Shown here: positions 1-11,793 of the stretch, in pieces
Layout of the letters: every line of letters starts with the position of its first letter
Position numbering within the stretch: the first letter of the stretch is position 1
Source of the DNA: Poecilobothrus nobilitatus
Taxonomy: Eukaryota > Arthropoda > Insecta > Diptera > Dolichopodidae
Assembly (NCBI GenBank): GCA_947095535.1
Contig: OX352772.1
Location: 146,157,742-146,221,741, forward strand
DNA: 64,000 nucleotides
Reading direction: 5' to 3'
Position numbers and translations under genes: made by a program
The notes under the pieces: generated by a model
What the model was told of the DNA's origin: nothing
The model's database searches: none
What the model saw: only the letters and a program-made list of their open reading frames with translations

Positions 1-805
1 TGAGGTTAGTAAACTTTATAAGATTTTATCATTTAATGATTTACAAATGCTCCAACAAAATTAGCAAAGATTATAATATTAGGTTAGAAAAGATAATAAT
101 ATTACATAACTCACTGATTAACAATAATAAATTTTCTTTATTTTTATTTTTTTTATTTTTTTTATTTTTAATATACTATTTTTTGATAATATTTTTACAT
201 ATACACTTTCTATATTCATTCAATATACCTATTTTTCATAGCTCATCTTATAATTATATAAAATACACTTATCTACATAAAATTATATTTAATTTATATT
301 TAATTATTAACGTAGATAATAATATGAAATATGTTCCAAATGATTACTTAATGTCTTTCTTTATTTTTTATTTGGAAACCTTTTTTATTTTTTTTTTTAA
401 GAAAATTATATTTTTACATTTTTATTTAATTATATCTAATGAACATTTTTTTTTTTTTTTTTATTAAGTTAAATAATAATATTGCACACTTATTACTTTA
501 TTACTTAATTATACATACTTTCTTTAATTTTTTTAACAAATTATATATTTTTAACACAAAATTTATTTATTTAATTTTTCAATCCAGTACACGATTAGTT
601 TATTACTTAAGCTTTCTCATTATATATTTTTACCGGATATGTAAAAGACAGTTTTTGCTATGTGGTTTTTACATATGATTTTTGATGTACATACTACATA
701 CATATTATTTTGATAAACCAAAACCAGAATTTTTTTTTTTTTTGTTTTGTTTTCTCTCTATTTTATATTCTAATAACATTCTACTTGTTGCTGAATTTAC
801 TTTAA
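1..805. other. AT-rich stretch, no gene seen
   Basis: Very AT-rich sequence with long T runs. The open frames here encode low-complexity Phe/Ile/Tyr-rich peptides that come from base composition rather than from coding selection. It may include the 5' untranslated region of the downstream non-LTR element, but no ORF1-like protein, Cys/His motif or promoter can be supported. Confidence 0.6.
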
Positions 806-3620
806 ATGTCTATGCTCACAAATATTATGGATAACATGGAATCAATTGTTGAATTTAATAATATTAATGACTTGATAGTTAATTATTTTACAGGGCTTGC
901 TAACCATTTAACAAATGTTCAATATTACAATAACTTTAATATACTGTATTTAAATATTCAGAGCTTGCGGAATAAACTAAATAATTTAGAATTACTAATT
1001 AACTCTTACACTTATGAAATACATGCTGTGGTATTATCAGAAATTTGGCTAAATCGGATGGAAAATAAATTTTTTAACTTACCTGGATATAATGCGTTTT
1101 TCTCAAACCGGCAAAAATCTTATGGTGGAGTTGCAATTTATATTAGTGAAAAAATTTGCAGCACATTAATATTCGAAGAAGAATTTGATAAATCAAACTT
1201 CTTATGTGTAAAACTACCAAAGCAAGGTTTCAATATATTAGGTATCTATAGATCACATGAAACAAATGTCAATGAATTTCTTTCTAAAGTAGACACTATT
1301 ACTACTGAATATATAAACTCAATAATACTAGGAGATTTCAATTTAAATCTGCTCAACACAAATAGCAGGGACATTGTAACTTATAATAATATTTTGCTTA
1401 ACAATGGTTTTGTTGTATATAATATAATCTCTGAAAATTATGCAACAAGAATTTGTAGATCGGCTAAAACGGTAATCGATCATTTCATTACGGATATGGT
1501 TAAGTTTAAATACTTTTTTTATATACTAGACACTTCACTCTCAGACCATCAACGTTTCTTTATTAGAATTGATCAAAAACCTGTTAAAGACAAAATAAAA
1601 GAAACAAAAACAATTTTAAATTACGAAAGTATAGAAAGAGATTCCTTTTTGACAAGAATTCATTCTTATAGTACTTTCGATGATTTGGTTTATGATTTAC
1701 GTTTGTTAATAGAGAAAAACACACAAACAATTCTGATAAATACTAAAAAAAGGAAAGAGTGGATAACTAACGAGATAATTAATGAAATAAGAATCCGTGA
1801 ATCTTATTATAAGTTTACTAAAAAATATCCTAATGATGCCCAGGTCAAAAAATTATTTGTTGATTGCAGAAATGAGGTTAAGAACCTAATCACTTTAGCA
1901 AAGAAAAACTTTTATTCTAATGAATTTTCGCGAATTTCGGATGATAGTAAAAAATTGTGGGACTTATATAAAAGAATTATGTTTAATAAAAATTCTAGTA
2001 AATCAAATAATATTAAAGTTCTGAAAGACAACAATCAAACTATAAGTGAAGAGCAAGACATAGCAAATTTCATGAATAATTACTTTATAAATGTCGCAGA
2101 TGAACTAAATATTCCGAAGAATCAGGTTGATTATGCTTATCTTGAGCAATTTCCAAAGAATATTTATACAAATTTTAATTTAATCTCAACGAACACTGAG
2201 GAAGTTCTGCAGACGATCAAAATGTTGAAACCAAGAGCGGCCACTGGGTATGACAAGATCTCTTCCAATTTTATAAAAAAGATTTTCTGAACTCCTAGCT
2301 CCTCTAATAGCTAAATTCGTAAATATTTCATTTGAAACCTTCACGTTTCCACAATGCTTAAAAATAGCTATGGTTACACCAATTTATAAAAGTGGTTGTT
2401 CTTTGGATAAGTCTAATTATCGCCCCATTTCAATTTTGAGTGCTATGTCCAAAATCTTCGAATGTATTATTAAGAACAGATTAGACATTTTTCTCAGAAG
2501 CAACAATATAGTTCGCAATGAGCAATACGGATTCGAAAGGAACTCTAATACCACAGCTGCTTGCCTCAGTCTAACCGATTTTATTTCTAAAAATTTTGAT
2601 AACAGCAAATATGTTTCTTGTGTCTTTCTTGATCTTCAGAAAGCGTTTGACTGTGTTGATCACCAAATTCTAATACACAAACTACGGTTACTAAGCTTTT
2701 CTGAAGATCAAATTACCTTTTTTAAATCATACCTATCAAATCGTGAGCAAAAAGTAAGAATAAATGATAAACTCAGTGATTCGAAATTAATTAAAAAGGG
2801 AGTTCCTCAAGGATCAATTTTAGGTCCACTTCTCTTCAAACTTTATATTGATGACATTTCACGCCTTTTTTTGAAAGGATCTATGCAACTTTATGCCGAC
2901 AACGCTGTCTTAAAATATTCAGAAATAAGTGAGGAGCATCTGAGAAATAATATCTATCATGATCTAACAATGATCGAAAAATGGCTGAGTAATAATCGCC
3001 TCTTACTTAACACCAAAAAAAACAAAATTTTGTTATTTGATAACAAAATCTGTAGCAACTATGACTTTTTTTATAAAAGCGTGTCAATAGAGATAGCCAA
3101 GAATTTTAATTACTTAGGACTAATCTTAGATAGTAAAATGAAATAGTATGATCATACGGAACATATTATCAAAAAAATAAGCCCCTACATATTTATCTTA
3201 AGACGGCTTCGAAAATTTTTCACCAGCAGTGTATTACGCTCTATATATTCGTCTTATATTCTATCTCATTTAACTTATCTGAACCCCATATGGTGTAAGG
3301 CTCCTCAAATCGCACTAAATAGAATAGTTATTGCACATAAAAAAGCAATTAAAGTAATTCACGGACACACAAGGAGATTTCCAACCAGTTTGTTATATTC
3401 AGACCAATATTTAAGTTTCGAAAATATTTGCAAAAGAGAGTTGTATATTATTGCTTTTAAAATTATAAATAATGAAATAAGGCATAACTTTATATTGAAC
3501 AGAATGGTTGATATTCATAATTACAATACCAGAAACAAGTCCAACTTTTACCTAACGTTTTTCAAAACAGAAAATCAAAAAAGAAACTGTCTCTACAACT
3601 GTTTAAAATTATATAATTAA
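806..3620 (+). pseudogene. Non-LTR retrotransposon ORF2: AP endonuclease + reverse transcriptase (damaged)
   Basis: The first frame (806-2290, 494 residues) has the exonuclease-endonuclease-phosphatase fold motifs in order: a Glu motif 'SEIWL' near residue 78, 'GDFN' near 175 and 'SDH' near 246. A linker follows. A frameshift in an A-run near 2275 moves the frame to one that enters the reverse transcriptase (2290-3146). That part shows 'NYRPISIL', 'DLQKAFDCVDH', 'GVPQGSILGPLLF' and the catalytic box. The box reads YADN where YADD is expected, so one metal-binding aspartate is lost. A TAG at 3144 sits where the family usually has Trp; the same frame then runs on to 3620 with the usual C-terminal domain. 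The protein would nick target DNA and reverse-transcribe the element RNA. With one frameshift, one stop and one catalytic change this copy is dead but fairly young. Confidence 0.9.
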
Positions 3621-3789
3621 TTATAACTACCGAATGAAATTAAAATAATTAGTAATATTTGCCAATTCAAAAAGAAAATAAAGGAATATATTACAACTGA
3701 AACATAGGTTTGGTAATTAAGTGTTACGCAAATGTAAACCGAAAATTGAATTGAATTAATATCAAAAGTTGAATTGAATTAAAAGTAGA

Positions 3790-4216
3790 TTAAAATTAAA
3801 ATTAAGATTAAAATTAAAAATTAAAATTAAAATTAAAATTAAAATTAAAATTAAAATTAAAATTAAAATTAAAATTAAAATTAAAATTAAAATTAAAATT
3901 AAAATTAAAATTAAAATTAAAATTAAAATTAAAATTAAAATTAAAATTAAAATTAAAATTAAAATTAAAATTAAAATTAAAATTAAAATTAAAATTAAAA
4001 TTAAAATTAAAATTAAAATTAAAATTAAAATTAAAATTAAAATTAAAATTAAAATTAAAATTAAAATTAAAATTAAAATTAAAATTAAAATTAAAATTAA
4101 AATTAAAATTAAAATTAAAATTAAAATTAAAATTAAAATTAAAATTAAAATTAAAATTAATATTAAAATTAAAAATAAAATTAAAATTTAAGTTAAAATT
4201 AAAATTAAAATTAAAC
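3790..4216 (+). repeat. (AAAATT)n hexamer tract at the 3' end of the non-LTR element
   Basis: About 70 nearly perfect copies of AAAATT, degrading only at the two edges (3790-3825 and 4160-4216). It directly follows the 3' untranslated region of the plus-strand retrotransposon, so it is best read as that element's simple-repeat 3' tail, later expanded by slippage. The long Asn-Phe open frame on the minus strand here is an artefact of the repeat. Confidence 0.9.
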
Positions 4217-4641
4217 AATGAAATAAACTAGAAAATTAGTTTTAAATAAATCAAATTTGTATAAATAAAATTTGACAACTTCAAAAGATTTATAATAAAT
4301 TATGTGACCAAACAGCTAAGGCTAGGGTCTTTATGAAAATCAGATACTTATATGAAATTGTTTAAAAATGAATTATAATTATTATTATTTTGTTTATAAA
4401 TAAAGAAAAAAAACAAAAAAAGTATCGCAATGGTATTTATACTTAACTGGTTCCTGCTTGCTGAATGTTGTAATATCCTTATACATTGGAAATACAAAAC
4501 GAACTTTTTAGTTGGTAACTTAGATATAGAAATATTGGAAGAAGTAGATGTTGACGTTGAAGTCGATTTTGTTGTAACTGTTGATGGTGATATAGATGGT
4601 AAAAGATTCAAAATCACAGAACTACATAGTAATAATTCATT
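4217..4641. other. Unassigned AT-rich sequence
   Basis: Between the hexamer tract and the minus-strand remnants. A 76-residue plus-strand open frame (4430-4660) ends in an acidic run (EEVDVDVEVD) but has no recognisable domain and overlaps an open frame on the other strand, so I do not call it a gene. Confidence 0.4.
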
Positions 4642-5950
4642 TTATAAAGAATTATTTTGAAGATTTTCTTTAGAAAGGACATAATTCGTACTTGATGGGT
4701 TGAGTAAATCATGATTTATGTTATCTAAAAAGGTAATACAGCTTGCATCTATAGTATCTTGAGTCAATTTTCTTGAATATTGAACCGTTTTAAAAGTAAC
4801 TCGGTTAAATATAAAAGTATTTTTAAAAGTGCTGTAGTTGAATGGTTCATCCGTTTGAGTAAAGACATCTTTGGAATTTTGACTTAGATACATTTGATTG
4901 TATCTAAAAGTATTAAAATTTGTTATTGTTATTTAATTATTTATTTATTTGCCTTAATTTTACTAAATTTACATTTGCAAATACATTTACATTTGCAAAA
5001 TTTATATATTAAAGAGCTTACAATCATATGTTTACATCTATTTTAACTTAGAACTATGTAGCATATGCTGACAGACATGTTTTTTAAAAAAAAATTATTG
5101 ATTTTAAGGAAAATGGCAAGAAAAACGTCAATTGATTGTGTATTATATAAAATGTTAACTAACCTACAGGAACTAAAACTAAGCTTATATGCTAATCTAA
5201 AATCGCATTTATAAGCGGATTTTCTGCGTATCTACAACTATTTTGAACTGCTTTATTTAATTTTTCCATCTCCTCCGAAATGGTATTGACATGCGCTAAC
5301 TCGTGTAACTTTTTTGTAGAAGGCCAACGGTTTATTAAATACCAGTTTCAAAATAGCTTTTTGTTTCTTTGTAGAAATTCTAAATTACTTTTGCTAGCAT
5401 TTATAACAATACGGGAAATCCGTACAATATGATGCTTTAAAAAATGTTTTTTAATAGTAATAATTTGTTCACTTCTTTTGTTTTCTTCTTTAAGATTTTG
5501 TTTGATACTCTCTTTTATGTTTTTTCGCCGTTCTGTGTAACGTTGCGTTAAGGGACTCGTAATGCTTTGCCATTTCATTAAATGACGTTGAATTGTATTT
5601 ATTGGTGTCATTTGAATTCATTATTGGTGACACTTAGCTGCGAGTCCAGTATAATCATCTTTAAGGTTGTTAAACTATATTATAACGTCATCCAAAATCT
5701 TTTTAATGCTTGAATGATAATTCAAGCATGAATCACATAGAAAATATGCCTTTTTAACGCTTGAATGATAATCCAAGCATGAATCACATACAAAATATTT
5801 AGCGAAAAACGCCGAGTACCATTCTCCTCTGGGAGCGTTTAAACACACTCCGTAGAAATGTTTCTTACAAAAACTGTTGCATGTAACCGATTTAGTTTTT
5901 GTATCATATATAGAGCAATTAGAGCTGTTGCATTTAATTGAATTCATCAT
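4642..5950 (-). pseudogene. Minus-strand coding remnants with a PHD-like Cys/His finger
   Basis: Three open pieces lie in line on the minus strand. The N-terminal piece (5950-5675) has spaced Cys/His residues of PHD type: 'NSSNC', 'CNSFCKKHFYGVCL', then 'CDSCL'. The last part, about 58 bp encoding 'CDSCLDYHSSVKK', is tandemly duplicated. The middle piece (5611-5348) is a very basic, probably helical segment. It continues past a stop toward 5200 with 'WPSTKKLHEL'. The last piece (4893-4642) has 'DVFTQTDEP'. PHD fingers followed by helical regions occur in ORF1 proteins of some CR1-type non-LTR elements, which is one possible origin; an unrelated transposon gene is equally possible. No function can be assigned. 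Confidence 0.35.
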
Positions 5951-6044
5951 TCTTTACTTTTGTTTTTTATTAATTATTAAGAATTGTTTAATTCTAAATT
6001 TTTGGGTCAATTGAAAGAAAAACTTTAAATATATGCAAATAAAG

Positions 6045-7107
6045 AACAAGTAAATGTAACAGTAAGACAGAACACAATCGACTTATTAATACCCTACACC
6101 CGAATAATTCTAATTAAATTAAAAATCCATAAGTCTTGCCAGCTGCTTCAACCGCTGCTTCAACCGCTTCCCTTTTCTTCCTTATTCAACTAGAATTGCA
6201 GGAACGAAAAGAGGCATTCTTTAACACCGTTGTACAAAATTTCAAGTTTCTATGTTTCTTAATTTCAAAGATATGCTTGTTAGCCCTTGGGAGGCGTGTG
6301 TCACATTGCCACTCCAATTCATCAAATCCACCTCAGGGATATAGAGGAAACATTACAGAACGCCCTTGTACCCATTTTAAAAGTGCTATATTTTTGGTTT
6401 TGGAGGTATGCTCGTTTACTCTTTGGCTAATTCGGAAGTTTCCAAAATCCGAACACATGGTCCAAATCATCTCAAATGTCAGTTTTAAATTTTAAAGAAA
6501 AGGAATAACAGAAAACCCTTCTACCAAATATAAAGGTTCTATCTTTATTGGTTTTGGAGATATGTTTGTTTGCTCTGGGGTTCGTTCGGAAGCCTTTAAA
6601 ATCGGAATCCAAAACATGACAGAACACTAGTGTACCAAATGTAAAAGTTCTATACTTTTGTTTGTTTTGGAGATAATCTCTTTTGCTTCGGGTTCGTTCG
6701 GAAGCTTCCAAAATTCGAACCCATGGAGCAAATCTTTTCAAATTTCAAAGACGTAAATCATGAAAGAACACCATTGTACCAAATTAAAGGTTCTATCATT
6801 GTTGATTTTGGAGATAATCTCTTATGCTATGGGGCTGGTTCGGAAGTTTCCAGAATCCGAACCAATTGACCGATTTTGTCCAGATTAACTTAGCCTTTAT
6901 TTCGTAATTAATAACATACTATACATATTTCATCAAGATAGCTTTACTAGTTTTGAGAATATCGTGCGAACAAACGGACATCGTTAAATCGACTCACGTA
7001 ACCGTGATTCAGAATATACATACATGTCTATATCTAACTCGCTTCCTTTTGGTAGTTACAAACTCCATACCAAAGTTAATATACCCTATACTTTACATGT
7101 AGGGTAT
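6045..7107 (+). mobile_element. Helentron/DINE-1-like non-autonomous element, copy A
   Basis: Starts with AACAAGTAAATGTAACAGTAAG and soon after has 'TTATTAATACCCTACACCCG'. It ends with the hairpin-forming 'ATACCCTATACTTTACATGTAGGGTAT'-type block (described here by its ends, ATACCCTA and TAGGGTAT, 7081-7107). Between them lie about five diverged repeats of a unit of roughly 130-180 bp containing 'CCAAAATCCGAAC' and 'GGAGATA'. A single-copy core follows: '(A)CATGTCTATA' next to an ancestral (GTCY)n/(TA)n segment. The same ends recur in three other places in this window, in both orientations. It has no coding capacity; open frames through the repeats are artefacts. The family assignment is from remembered structure of dipteran DINE-1/mini-me elements. 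Confidence 0.65.
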
Positions 7108-7379
7108 AAACATTTATTTATTTCATTTCAATTATTAATATACCCTTAGACGGTAAGACTATACAGTGGGTATATGTTGGAGATATTGATTAACAAACAT
7201 AATTTAATAATAAAATATATTTCACGCGCGTTTAAATAGAGATACAAAAGATACATAATAAGATAGTAATGTCAAATTTAAATAATTGACAGCAAAACAA
7301 ATATAATTCATAAATTTAACACAAAGCAAATCAAATGAGTTACTTATTACTAAAATATTCAAAGCAAAGCCGGAAAAAT
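7108..7379. other. No gene; probably 3' flank of the decayed minus-strand non-LTR element
   Basis: AT-rich sequence between Helentron-like copy A and the C-terminus of the minus-strand non-LTR reverse transcriptase. Nothing recognisable was seen. Confidence 0.4.
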
Positions 7380-9889
7380 TCACCATGTGTTTGAGCTCGC
7401 CTTATATTGATAGGTAGAGATTTTCATAGAGAAAGTATTTTTACAAAAAAAAGACAAATGTATCGCTCTACATGAGTGTCTGGGTATATTGATTTGACAA
7501 GATCTAGCTGATCTGTCAAAACCAATTTTGCTATATAAATACGTAGGGCATTTATTGTTTATTTGCCTATACAGAAAAGAAAGATATTTAAAATTCATAT
7601 AATTATCAAAAGTACAGTTTAGTATACATTTAGAAACAACAGAAATTCTATCAAAACGTCGACGATTAGAGACATACTTCTTGCGATACGGGATAGTACA
7701 ATCATTTATTTTAAGAGCAGGCTGTTGATGTGTGTAAATCCCATGTGAATAGATCATCATAGCCTGTAGCTTAACAGGATTTAGTTTGAGGCGATTAGAT
7801 ACTGCCTAATAATAAATTGCATCTAGTGCAACATTCAATATGTCAAACAGTAGCAGAAAGTTGGTGAATATTACAATCCATGAACAGCTGTACATTATTA
7901 GCATACACTCTGCACTCCGCCTCGTTCAGACATTCAGGTAAATCATTTATAAATAACGAAAATAGAAGATGATCCAGTGTGGAACATTGGGGTACTCCAC
8001 ATTTAAGAATTAACTGATTAGAGCTGTTCCGTCTTAGATTTACAAATTGAACTCTGTTACATAAGTAATTATTAATAAGTCTGACAGCTGAACTATGGAA
8101 TAAAAAATTCCGATTAAGTTTAGCATACAACAAGCTATGATCAACCGAGTCAAACGCTTTAGAACAAGGTAGAATGTAAACCAACGGTTTTTAAAAGCGC
8201 ACATTTGCAAAACTCAATACAAACTGTTTAGAAGTGTGACTTACACAAAAATTTGAAAATTTCATGTAATAAGAAAAAATGTGAAAATAGGACATTTTTG
8301 AAATTTTGAGGGGCCGTAACTCCGGAATCCTATATAACTAAGAAAAGCCGTTAACACACGTAAAATATTATTGTTGAACCTTTAATTTTCATGCCTTGCC
8401 GAAGAAAAATTTGTACAGGTGCCTAAGTTACAGGTGTCTAAAAATAGCAAATTTTCAATTTTTGAGGCGTAATAACTCTTAAAGAGGGGGTGTTACCAAA
8501 AAATTTTTTGAGGAAACTTATACTAATTCTAAAAGTTCTTTCTTGTCTCAAAATTTCAGGTTCCTATCTAAAGGGGTGCCGGAGTTATGAAAAAAGAAAT
8601 TTGATGCAAAATGTGGTTTTCACATAACGGTAAATTTAAATAGTAAATTACAAAATATTACATAATTTTGATATTGTTTTATATAGATAATAAAATTTTT
8701 GATCTTCTGGCGGTTTTAGATTGCAAAATTATTACGCAGAGCCCGAGATATATATATCTGAAAATGGGGCTTTTTCGCAATTTTGAAGAGCTGCAACTTT
8801 GGAACCCTTTACAATTAAAATAAACCTTTAACACACGTAAAAATATATTATTGTAGCTTTAATTTTTATATCTTGCAGAAGTAAAATATGTACAGGTTCC
8901 TAAGTTACAGGTGTTTAAAAATAGCAAATTTTCAATTTTTAAGCCCTAATAGCTCATAAACAGGGGGTGGCCCAAAAAAATTTTCTGAGCAAACTTATAC
9001 TAATTCTAAAAGTTCTTTCTTGCCTCAAAATTTCAAGCTTCTATCTAGAAGCGTGCCGGAGTTATGAAAGTAGAAAAATCTTGCAAAATTTGGTTTTCAC
9101 ATAACGGTAAATTTAAATACTAAATTTAAAAAAATTGTATAATTTTGATATTAATTTACAAAGATAAAAAAAATACCTGTCGAATGACGTTTTCAGAATG
9201 AAAAAATCTTGAGCAGAACATAAGATATATGCATTTAAAAATAGGGCTTTTTCAAAGTTTGAGGGGCTGTAGCTCCGTAATGGGGGGGGCTACATGAAAA
9301 AGTTGTTCCACAAAATTATTTTTTTTATAAGCCCTACCTATGGTTAAAATTGTTTTTCTCTATCTTTAACGGTGTAGAAGTTTTGTAAACAGACGGACGG
9401 ACGGACGGACAGAGTGAAACTAATAAGCACATTTTTTCAAAATTTTTTTGGAAATGTGCTAAAAACCCAAGAGAATTAGAATGGTAGCTTTCCTAGCATC
9501 AATTGAAGAAGAGATGTTATCCGTAATTTCCAGTAAACTTGATCTGGTACTATGGCCTTCCTAAAACCAGACTGATAAGGAAACAGAAGAGTACTACCTT
9601 CGAGGTAATTTGAAATTTGCTTGTGAAGTACAGATTCGAAGGCTTTAGAAAGACTAGGAAGGATATTAATAGGTCTAATATCAGTTATAGCTGGATTATT
9701 TTTCTTCGGAATTGGGATTATTTTAGCTATTTTCCAAGCAGCTGGAAGTAGTAAGGATATGGTGGGGCAAATGGTGGAACTTTTAAACGGCAAAGCTTTT
9801 AAGCGGTAAAGTACAAGTAAAAGGCGTGTGTCTTTGATATTTTGCAACAAGATGTGGAGAGGAGCAAAACAATGGCGCTGCGGCTTCAA
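7380..9889 (-). pseudogene. Decayed minus-strand non-LTR reverse transcriptase, split by an insertion
   Basis: N-terminal part (about 9800-9476) has 'AWKIAKIIPIPKKNN', 'INILPSLSKAFESVLH' and 'PYQSGFRK', the fingers and early palm of a CR1/Jockey-type RT. The next part resumes at 8184 with 'SKAFDSVDHSLLYAKL', then 'GVPQCSTLDHLLF' and a catalytic box reading YANN instead of YADD (both aspartates lost). A short deletion precedes the C-terminal domain (7760-7380) with 'RRFDRISVVSKCIL'. The two halves of the palm are separated by 1.28 kb of unrelated repeat DNA (8188-9468). Several frame changes are present. This is a different and older element than the plus-strand one at 806, since the protein sequences differ widely. 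Confidence 0.8.
8188..9468. mobile_element. Non-autonomous element with short inverted ends inside the RT relic
   Basis: Interrupts the RT palm between two codons of the conserved 'LSKAFDSVDH' region. The left end reads GGTTTTTAAAAGCGCACATTT. The right end, on the other strand, reads GGGTTTTTAGCACATTTCC, giving an imperfect inverted repeat of about 16 bp. Inside, a unit with period about 477 bp occurs a little more than twice: 'TACTAATTCTAAAAGTTC' at 8521 and 8998, and 'GCCGGAGTTATGAAA' near 8578 and 9056. A (GGAC)n tract occurs at 9391-9410. No open frame of interest. Inverted ends and clean interruption of a gene argue for a DNA transposon derivative; the superfamily is unknown and I could not define a target duplication with certainty. 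Confidence 0.6.
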
Positions 9890-10900
9890 CGGAGTTTTTA
9901 ATCGACAAAGTATGAGTAAAAGGCTTATGTCTTTGATATTTTTAATTTATTTAAAGATTTATTTTAATTAATAAAAGTTTTATTGATTTTGGAACTTAAG
10001 TTTAAACTTGATTTAATGTTTATATAAAAAAAATAAAAAAGTTTTTAAAGCTGGATTAAAAATTGGTAAATTAATCTTTGAGAAGCTTAATAATTTTTAT
10101 TATTAAAAAATTTTCTTGATTATGGAACTTAAGTTTACAGTTGATTTAAAGTTTATATAAAAAGTTTTTATAGCTGGATTAAAAATTGGTGAATTATTAT
10201 GATCTTTGGGAAGGTTTAAAATTGCTAAATATTCAGATAAATTCAACCACTTCAATTTGAAAAGTTTTTTAAGTTTCGTTTAAATACTTCATTAAAAATT
10301 TAATATACCAAAATAAAGCTTGGTTTAAATATATAATATAGAGTGTAATAGAATATTTATAAAAATATTGTGTTGACTAGTTCTTTTTTCGTTAACAAAA
10401 ACCATGTTGTTTTAAGAAATGTTAATATCATTGGACAATGTAGAGTTTAAAAGCTAATATAAAAATAATAAAAAGTTTTTATAATATTGGCTGGAAAAAA
10501 GCAAATAAAAGTAACTTAAATAAATTTTATTTATCAACATAATTTAAATGAATTTTTTTTTTTCTTAATTATGTTACATTATTTATTATGCAAAATTAAT
10601 GCTTATAAAGTTTTTATAAATATGATCAAAATGGTTTTAAAGCATAAAGAATGAGTAAAAAAAATGTGTGTCTTTGATATTGTAAATTGATGAAATAATC
10701 TAATATTTTATTTACGGTGTAATATTTTTAGTGTATACTTTAATATATTTGTCTGTCTCGTCAATTTAACACTTTCTAATCATTAAAATATTAGCATATT
10801 TAGATGTTCACCAAATACTGATTCAAAACGTTCCTTTTATTTATTTAAAACTACGAAAAAGGATATCGCACAACACCTGGCAATTCTGCCAAATTTTCCG
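9890..10900. repeat. AT-rich degenerate subrepeats resembling the Polinton 2 terminal region
   Basis: Contains repeated phrases such as 'GTGTCTTTGATATT' (near 9828, 9925 and 10665) and 'AAAGTTTTTATAGCTGGATTAAAAATTGG' type segments. The phrase 'AGTAAAAAGGATTGTGTCTTTGATATT' type also occurs just inside both Polinton 2 termini (33355 and 45010). No coding capacity was seen. It may be a decayed terminal fragment of a related Maverick, but the resemblance is partly base composition. Confidence 0.4.
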
Positions 10901-10919
10901 TTTTAGTGGTACGGCACCA

Positions 10920-11594
10920 AAATATAACCAAATGATTCAAATATTATTATCTAGTATTTGCTCGCAAAATATGCAAGTAAAAATACTAAACAAAACATTA
11001 GTTCTGAAATTTTCTAATAAGTATTACAGTTCCCAGCATATAGCATGCTAGTATACATATATAACTCTTATGTTAAATATGTTGAGATTAGGATTATATC
11101 TGATTTTATTTTACAAAAAGTCAAGCCTTATATATACTATTTGGATTTTTCCAAATCCAATATAAATTTTATCAAAGACAATAAATTATAATAATTGATT
11201 GCTTTGTTACATGGAATTTTATTTGGGACAAAAGAATGCAATATCTTGACATAAATTCATTTACAATATAATTATCATCTCTATATATTACCAGCCAAAA
11301 TATCATCACCAAATTTACATTAATTTCATGCAATCGAAATACTCATACAGAAATCTATATCATTTAGAATATAGTACCAAATTGTAATCCGATCTTCTTT
11401 ATTTGTTTTCATTCAATATTTTTACCAAACAAGTGAATACACTTGTTATTGTAAAAATACAAACAGATGTTAGCAATTGAAATTATTACCACACAAAATA
11501 TTAGGGAAGTATTATTGTTATTAAATAATAATATTTTAAAATTATTTTGGTGATAGCAGTCTTGATAATTATAGTACAGTCGAGATATACTACA
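10920..11594 (-). repeat. Probable 3' LTR of the Ty3/gypsy element
   Basis: Reading the minus strand after the end of the integrase gene, a purine-rich tract with GGAGAAGGA (11603-11595) is followed directly by TGTAGTATATC at 11594, the form of LTR start used by the 412/mdg1 group. A TATA-like 'TATATAAGG' lies near 11130 and AATAAA-like signals lie downstream. The outer end of the LTR is not defined. A 'TTGGTGCCG' phrase near 10915 could be a primer-binding-like site or chance, so the stated left boundary is approximate. Confidence 0.5.
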
Positions 11595-11793
11595 TCCTTC
11601 TCCAAAAGAAAAAAAATTTAGTTTATATTTCTTAAAATTTAAATTAAATTTTTGTATATGTTATAAAACGCAAAAATATATATATAATTTTTAAATTTAT
11701 TTATCTTAAAAATTTTATATTTAATTATATTTTATTTAAAATAATTTATATTTAGTTTAAAAAGAATTGTACATGTATTTACATTAAATGTTT

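Larger units (their letters stand above)
806..4216 (+). mobile_element. Non-LTR retrotransposon (CR1/L2/Jockey-like), ORF2 plus AAAATT tail
   Basis: One plus-strand element made of an endonuclease-RT open frame (806-3620), a short 3' untranslated region (3621-3785) and a hexamer tail (3790-4216). No target-primed 5' truncation point or target duplication is obvious. No ORF1 is recognisable upstream, so the copy is probably 5'-truncated near 800. The CR1/L2/Jockey assignment rests on the apurinic-type endonuclease, the RT motifs and a C-terminal 'HNYNTRNK' segment, all usual in that broad group; the exact clade is not determined. Confidence 0.85.

Noticed and set aside
36..678. Phe/Ile/Tyr-rich frames at the window start
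   Set aside because: Low-complexity translation of AT-rich DNA.
3814..4218. 134-residue minus-strand frame of alternating Asn and Phe
   Set aside because: Direct reading of the AAAATT hexamer tract; no coding evidence.
4430..4660. 76-residue acidic plus-strand frame
   Set aside because: No recognisable domain, promoter or homologue elsewhere in the window, and it overlaps another frame; kept only as a note.
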